A program made the position numbers and the translations under genes. A stretch of 24,142 nucleotides of DNA from Pelargonium cotyledonis (lineage: Eukaryota; Streptophyta; Magnoliopsida; Geraniales; Geraniaceae), in assembly GCA_036897625.1 (NCBI GenBank), contig JAYMTA010000796.1, forward strand, positions 1-24,142, written 5' to 3'. Within the stretch, counting starts at the first letter, position 1, and every line of letters begins with the position of its first letter. Below, piece after piece: positions 19,542 through 24,142 of this stretch. The notes beneath the pieces are model-generated. The model was given only the letters and a program-made list of their open reading frames with translations, searched no databases and was not told where the DNA came from.

Positions 19542-21437
19542 CTGAAAGAACTACATCCAAAAACAGCCTATTCAAACGAAGGGCTATTTATGATCGATAT
19601 TTATTTGATGACGTCCAGAAGCCAGAGAAAAAGTATTCAAGTTCTGCAACTATACAAAGCTTCTGGGAACATATAACCAACAGCAACCTTAGCCATAATC
19701 AAGCGACAAACCCACAGAAACACGGCATAGCCGCCACATGTGAGACGATCTCGATTTCCTCAATACACAAAGAAAAATTACGCCCTCATTATCACCCCAC
19801 ACCAACCTAGAGGTGCGAGAACACTTAGAATGTGCTGCAGCGGCCAGAGTTGAAAAAACCTTTTTCAATTATGAAAATCCAATCCCAAGCATGTATATGA
19901 GCTGCTGGCCAGGTAGAAGGATCAAATTTGAAGTTCAGTAAATTTATAGACAAGATACTTTAAGCCAAATCAGAAAAATTAATGCAATTTCCATGAAATG
20001 CAAACAATACACATAATGGAAGACCATATCAAAGTCCAATCCCCGCCTTTGAGTTTTAGAGATACTAACGATATCTTTGGATTTAGAAAGGTAAAGGAAA
20101 TCTTAAAAGCAAGGTAAATGTTTTGGGTTTGTCGAATAAGGGTCGTAGTAATTCGGGTTTTGAACTTTGTTTGCTCACTTTTATGCACTTTTAAGCTTTT
20201 AAGGTAGAATAAATAACAAAAATACCAAACACAAATCTCAATACCCTTGAACATGTTTATGAGTTCTGCGTGTTTCGATAAATCAAATAAAAAAATAGAT
20301 TTAACTAATTTTCCCACCCACATATTTTTTCCATAAAATACCCCAAGACCAAAATGGAGGGCAAAGCTTTACACAGTGAAAACAAAATTAAGTAAAAGAT
20401 TAGATAAAACTTTATGCTCCGTTTCATTGAAACCATGAATTTGAGCCAAATTTGGATGCACATAGCTTTTGGATTTGGAATTGTCTCAAATCCAATACAA
20501 TTCAAAACATGTTTACAATATGAGATTTCAATTGACAAATCTTAATTCCATGGTTTCTCAAACATTACATTTGTATTTGAAATACATTTCAAATCACAAA
20601 TTTCTAATCAAATCCAACAATCCAAAGCAACCTAAGGTTGACCGTTTCATTATTTTTGTTAAGAAGTGCATGCCTTGAAAGAAATCACTCATGAAATATC
20701 AACTCAAACATGAATTTCGTATCTTAAAAACACAGCAACTGACCGATTTCAACCGAGTGAATATACATAACACAACTCCAAGAGTAATAAAAATACCAAT
20801 CTCAACAAGATTCCAAAGATTTTGTTTCCACTTCAATTATATTCAAAAGTTTTCTTCCCAATTCATGTTCCTCCAAGCTTTATAGTTTCAACTAGTTATA
20901 ACACCACCTCCTCAAAAATTGATAAGATTAATCAAACAAATGGTGAGATATTACAAGAACAAATTTGTAAAATACATGAACCTCTAACAAAACATCACAG
21001 GTTAAATATGGATGGAATGAGCCTTAACCATCTTCATAGCATCAAAAATTCAAAATCGACACAAGCATGAGTAAAAAAATAACATCTCAGCTTTAAAAAT
21101 TCCTCCAACCAATAAAGTTACAATTCTTCTTCCACATAATCTTCATACAAAATCAACCAAACCATCTTCCCATTATCAAAATTGACAATAACATTAGTTA
21201 AAAACAATGCGGCAACAAAATAACCACAGCTCTCAAATTCCCCCAACCAATACAATTACAATTCGTCTATGCACATAATCTTCATCCGAAAAAACACCCA
21301 GCAATTCAAACAGATTCAAATCAAAACAAAACACCACAAAAATCAAATCTTCAATCAAACCCACAACACAGAATCACCAGAAAAATCATGGGAAACCATC
21401 AAAAGCCAAGCTTTTTACAAGATCATAGAAAACAGAC
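19542..21437 (-). other. Leader (5' UTR) intron of the LRR gene
   Basis: In the gene's sense, a first exon ends at GAG|GTCTGTT (donor at 21437-21436). A strong acceptor TTCTTTCAG ends at 19542, leaving only eight leader bases before ATG at 19533. The 1.9-kb interval is AT-rich, with no protein family in any frame. This structure is inferred from splice signals and from the TATA position; transcript reads would settle it. Confidence 0.5.
21081..21300. repeat. Diverged direct duplication inside the leader intron
   Basis: About 75 bp starting near 21087 (CAGCTTTAAAAATTCCTCC, CAACCAATAAAGTTACAATTC, CACATAATCTTCAT, shared words shortened here) recur near 21226 with substitutions, at an offset of about 139 bp. 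Confidence 0.6.
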
Positions 21438-21613
21438 CTCTTTGTAGCCAGATTGTATCAGCGGCAAGACTCAATTTCAGCGAATAAAGAGAACCCAGTA
21501 AATAAAAATCAAGTCTTGCTGTTCTTCATAGCCACAAAATAGCTGCAAAAGCAAACGGCGAGAGATGAGAAGCTGCTTAGAGACGCACAGCCCTAAAAAG
21601 CTGTGGTTGGTGG

Positions 21614-21620
21614 ATTTATA
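21614..21620 (-). promoter_or_regulatory. TATA box of the LRR gene
   Basis: TATAAAT in the gene's sense lies about 30-40 bp before a stretch that reads like a leader: CTAAGCAGCTTCTCATCTC, then CGCCGTTTGC (- strand, about 21575-21545). The transcript would start near 21580-21590. Position and sequence agree well with the inferred first exon. Confidence 0.5.
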
Positions 21621-21971
21621 GAACCTGAATCAACGGTCTCCAATTTTTAATCAATTAATTTATTATTATTTAAAATTCTTTACAAGAGATAAGGCCAAAG
21701 CTGTCGGTGTTTTGAAGGGAATAAATTTGGATACAGATTGTATTCACTGTTCGATTTCTGACTGGATTTGGGAAGGAAAATAAGAAAAGTTGGAAAAGTT
21801 GATGCTTTTGATGTGTGATGTTTATTGGTTTTGCTATTTTTGTTTTTTTTATTTGCTATAATTTGAGTGTGTGAACAAAAAAGAAAGTGAAATTGTGACC
21901 ACAAGAGGAGAGAAGAACAAGAAAGGAAAGTGCGGGTGCTGTCTGTTTGTGCAGCGGATTGTTTGGCGCCC

Positions 21972-22490
21972 AATCGGCAGTTTTCTCGCAAAAAGTGGTT
22001 TTCTTTTAGATGGTTTCTTATCCCATAAAAATAGTGGTTTTACCATTGACAAACAGACACATGTGTTATGAATTTCGTCCATCGCCCAATAATTTGAGGG
22101 TTGTCTAAGGTTGGAATTGAAAACATTGGATTGAGTTTGGGCTCGAGAAGAGCTTACGATGAAGTTTGTGAGGTATAAATGGACTGAGATTTCAAATCAA
22201 TAGGTCTAGTCGGGTCAGTATTGTGAAAAGAAATCGACAGTTTTCTCGCAAGAAGTGTTTTTCTTTCAGATGGTTTCTTATCCCATAAAAATAGTGGTTT
22301 TACCATTGACAAATCGACACGTGTCTTATGAATTTCGTCCATCGTTCGACAATTTGAGGCTTCAATGAGGTTGGAATCAAAAAATTTAGATTGAGTATGA
22401 GTTCGAGAAGAGCTTACAATGAAGTTTGTGAGGTATAAATGGACCGAGATTTGAAATCATTAAGTTAAGTCGGGTCGATGGTGTTAAAAT
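21972..22490. repeat. 260-bp tandem duplication
   Basis: Copy 1 is about 21972-22231 and copy 2 about 22232-22490. The offset is exactly 260 bp at several anchors, for example TTTTCTCGCA at 21981 and 22241. The stretch TTATCCCATAAAAATAGTGG and its continuation is identical in both; elsewhere the copies differ by substitutions. Copy 2 has the palindrome GACACGTGTC (22316-22325), which is altered in copy 1. Confidence 0.85.
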
Positions 22491-22500
22491 GGTCATGAAT

Positions 22501-22640
22501 GTGATAGCAGCCACGCCCTTGTCTAGGGCACATACTAATGTTATCACGCTAGGCCTAGACATGAACTGGGCAATGGCCTACTAGGCACACACTAGTGTCA
22601 TTAACGTGTGTCCTAACCACGCCCGTGGCTAGGACAGATG
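22501..22640. repeat. Cluster of short palindromes and inverted repeats
   Basis: A 28-nt near-perfect hairpin lies at 22609-22636: arms TGTCCTA/TAGGACA and CCACG/CGTGG around a CC loop, with one mismatch. CTAGGCCTAG at 22549-22558 is a perfect palindrome. GTCTAGG (22521-22527) pairs with CCTAGAC (22554-22560), and GTGATA (22501-22506) pairs with TATCAC (22542-22547). The stretch is clearly more GC-rich than its surroundings. It is probably part of a dispersed repeat; the family is unknown. Confidence 0.65.
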
Positions 22641-23997
22641 TTGACATCAGCATGCATTATAGTTTATAGGTTCAATTCTTCTGACATTTTGGTTGTATGC
22701 AGACTTTTCGAGATAATTTTGATCATCTTCAAGAAGTTATTTTCATATTTTTGTTCGAGTTATGCATACTCCTTGCACTACATTTTTGTTTGGGGACAAG
22801 TTTCGATGAAAAGGTCGCCATGCTCAATATCATATTGACACAATTGATCAAATTGCTCAAACCCTCGACAAAAGAATCACGATCAGTATCATCCGTGCAA
22901 AGTATCAAACAAGTCCAAATAAGCATTTTGTCAGGATAGGTCTTGTTTTACAAGAATAAGTACTTGGAGAAAGTTGGAACAAGAGCACGGTCAAAAGAAT
23001 GATTTATTTGATAACACTTCCAACTTTTTGACATGTTATTGCTCCAAAATATTTCTCGGCTTAAAGCATCTTTATTGTGATCATCTTTACACTCAACCAA
23101 ATTTCCACCAACTAGAAATTCTTCTTGGCTTCCAATAAATATAATTTCCTGTCCTAAACTTTTTTAACTCTTAATGAAACATCACAAACTTTTAGCCAAA
23201 CTTTTCTTCACCTATGAGCTCCTCCTCTTAGCTTCCACAACAAGTTTTCCCTAACTCTCACGAGCCTAACTCAAGTCATTGCTCCTAGAAGCTCACTCCG
23301 AGTCCTAACTCCGCAACACCTATATCCCTTACCCAAAATCTAGCTCTACTTGGTGGTACGTAACAACCAAGAGATGTCTATAAGAAACTAATGACACTTA
23401 TTTTGAGAGGTGAAATAAAATAAAAATACGTAATTAAATTTAAAAATGAAAATTAAATATTTCACCACTTTCCACGAATCGTTGATCAATTATTTATTAT
23501 ATACATAGTAGGTAGCGGATGTCAATTCAATTATATGAATTTGTTTCAAAACGTATTTTTGGAATTACTCTATTCTTAATTTAAATAAATGAATCAAATC
23601 TTTGGTTTAAAAGAAATATAACTCCAAACTAATTTTTTTTTAGAAAAATATCAAACTAGTGAAAGCTAATATGAAATTATGAACCACAGAAATACTATAG
23701 GTGTTGAGTGATTGAAATTTTATTCTTCATTGTTCTTTTTCTCTTTCAAAAAATGTGAGGTCAAGAGCCATTGTTCCATGGCTTTAACATAGAAAATTAT
23801 TTATCCAGTTGAAGACCCAATCAATAACTTCCAAGTACATGCTTTAAAGATACTTTTAAAAACATTAATTATTATGCTTCCCCATTTTTTTACTTGTGGT
23901 CATGTTTTAATTAACAAAATGACAATGAGAAGAGATATGTAAGGTAGGTGCCAAAATGAAGAAAAGTAGAAAGAGAATTGAAAAAAAAGGAAAAAGC

Positions 23998-24142
23998 ACC
24001 CGGAGATTCTTGTAGTATCCCATTTATTTCATCGTGGTCCTTGTACTTTACTTTGTTCTAACGGGGTTATAGTAGCACACATTTTGTGCCCGCGAGATCC
24101 ATTCCGTTAAATAACTAACGGAATCCGTCAAAACTAACTGAC
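23998..24142. repeat. Dispersed plant repeat, cut by the window end
   Basis: The wording GGTCCTTGTACTTTACTTTG followed by CTAACGGGGTTA resembles the left arm of the array near position 300. A perfect hairpin ATTCCGTTA-aataac-TAACGGAAT lies at 24101-24124. Sequence of this type is widely dispersed in plant genomes; the element continues beyond the window. Confidence 0.5.

Larger units (their letters stand above)
21621..24142. other. Intergenic spacer to window end
   Basis: Upstream region of the LRR gene followed by spacer. It contains a 260-bp tandem duplication (21972-22490), a palindrome cluster (22501-22640) and a dispersed-repeat end (23998-24142), listed separately. The frame 22697-22939 on + has no family resemblance. 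22940-23990 shows nothing I recognise. Confidence 0.5.

Noticed and set aside
19511..19810. 99-codon frame on + opposite the LRR gene
   Set aside because: It lies across the LRR start exon and leader intron in antisense, has no family resemblance and no splice or promoter support.
21849..22342. Duplicated small gene on - starting MDEIH in each 260-bp copy
   Set aside because: All codon differences between the copies are amino-acid changing, the frames end differently, and no family is recognised.
22697..22939. 80-codon reading frame on +
   Set aside because: No family resemblance, overlapping frames of similar length and a repeat-rich setting. It is probably chance or a transposon remnant.
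23385..23410. Second Stowaway terminal repeat (GACACTTATTTTGAGAGGTG)
   Set aside because: Resembles the MITE right end only loosely, and no matching left end occurs nearby.

Overview
The window looks like nuclear DNA from a eudicot plant. The background is AT-rich, genes are split by short GT-AG introns, two genes have leader introns over 1 kb, and the spacers carry a Stowaway-type MITE and a tRNA-derived SINE. The protein families are plant ones, for example DUF789. I cannot name the species. All gene models below were spliced by eye from donor/acceptor sites, reading-frame phase and family resemblance. No alignment or transcript data were available.

Layout: (1) 1-2400 is repeat-rich spacer, with a degenerate ~31-bp repeat array that flips orientation (about 305-690) and a MITE (2110-2354). 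(2) A two-exon gene on + for a 217-aa single-pass membrane protein lies at 2622-3367. (3) 3.4-8.1 kb is a long AT-rich spacer holding a SINE (5716-5954) and a 26-bp direct repeat. (4) A DUF789 gene on + has a non-coding first exon near 8.2 kb, a 1.4-kb leader intron containing its own tandem repeats, and coding exons 9769-13076 (883 aa). (5) On -, and convergent with it, a four-exon SNM1/Apollo-like beta-CASP nuclease gene lies at 13893-16378 (404 aa). (6) On -, directly upstream and in the same direction, a gene for a 695-aa SDS22-like leucine-rich-repeat protein lies at 17076-19533, with a ~1.9-kb leader intron and a TATA box near 21.6 kb. (7) 21.7-24.1 kb is spacer with a 260-bp tandem duplication, a cluster of palindromes and the start of another dispersed repeat.

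The genes do not look like a functional cluster; this is ordinary plant gene order. The most interesting point is inside the Apollo-like gene. Its reading frame and splice sites are intact, but the HxHxDH metal motif has lost exactly its D-H pair, and the YTGDFR aspartate reads as histidine. The second metal site should therefore be gone, suggesting a pseudoenzyme or a decaying allele. A good E2F-type site sits in its leader or promoter. The second point is a 46-codon upstream ORF in the DUF789 gene that exists only after leader splicing, and whose stop overlaps the main start codon as ATGA.
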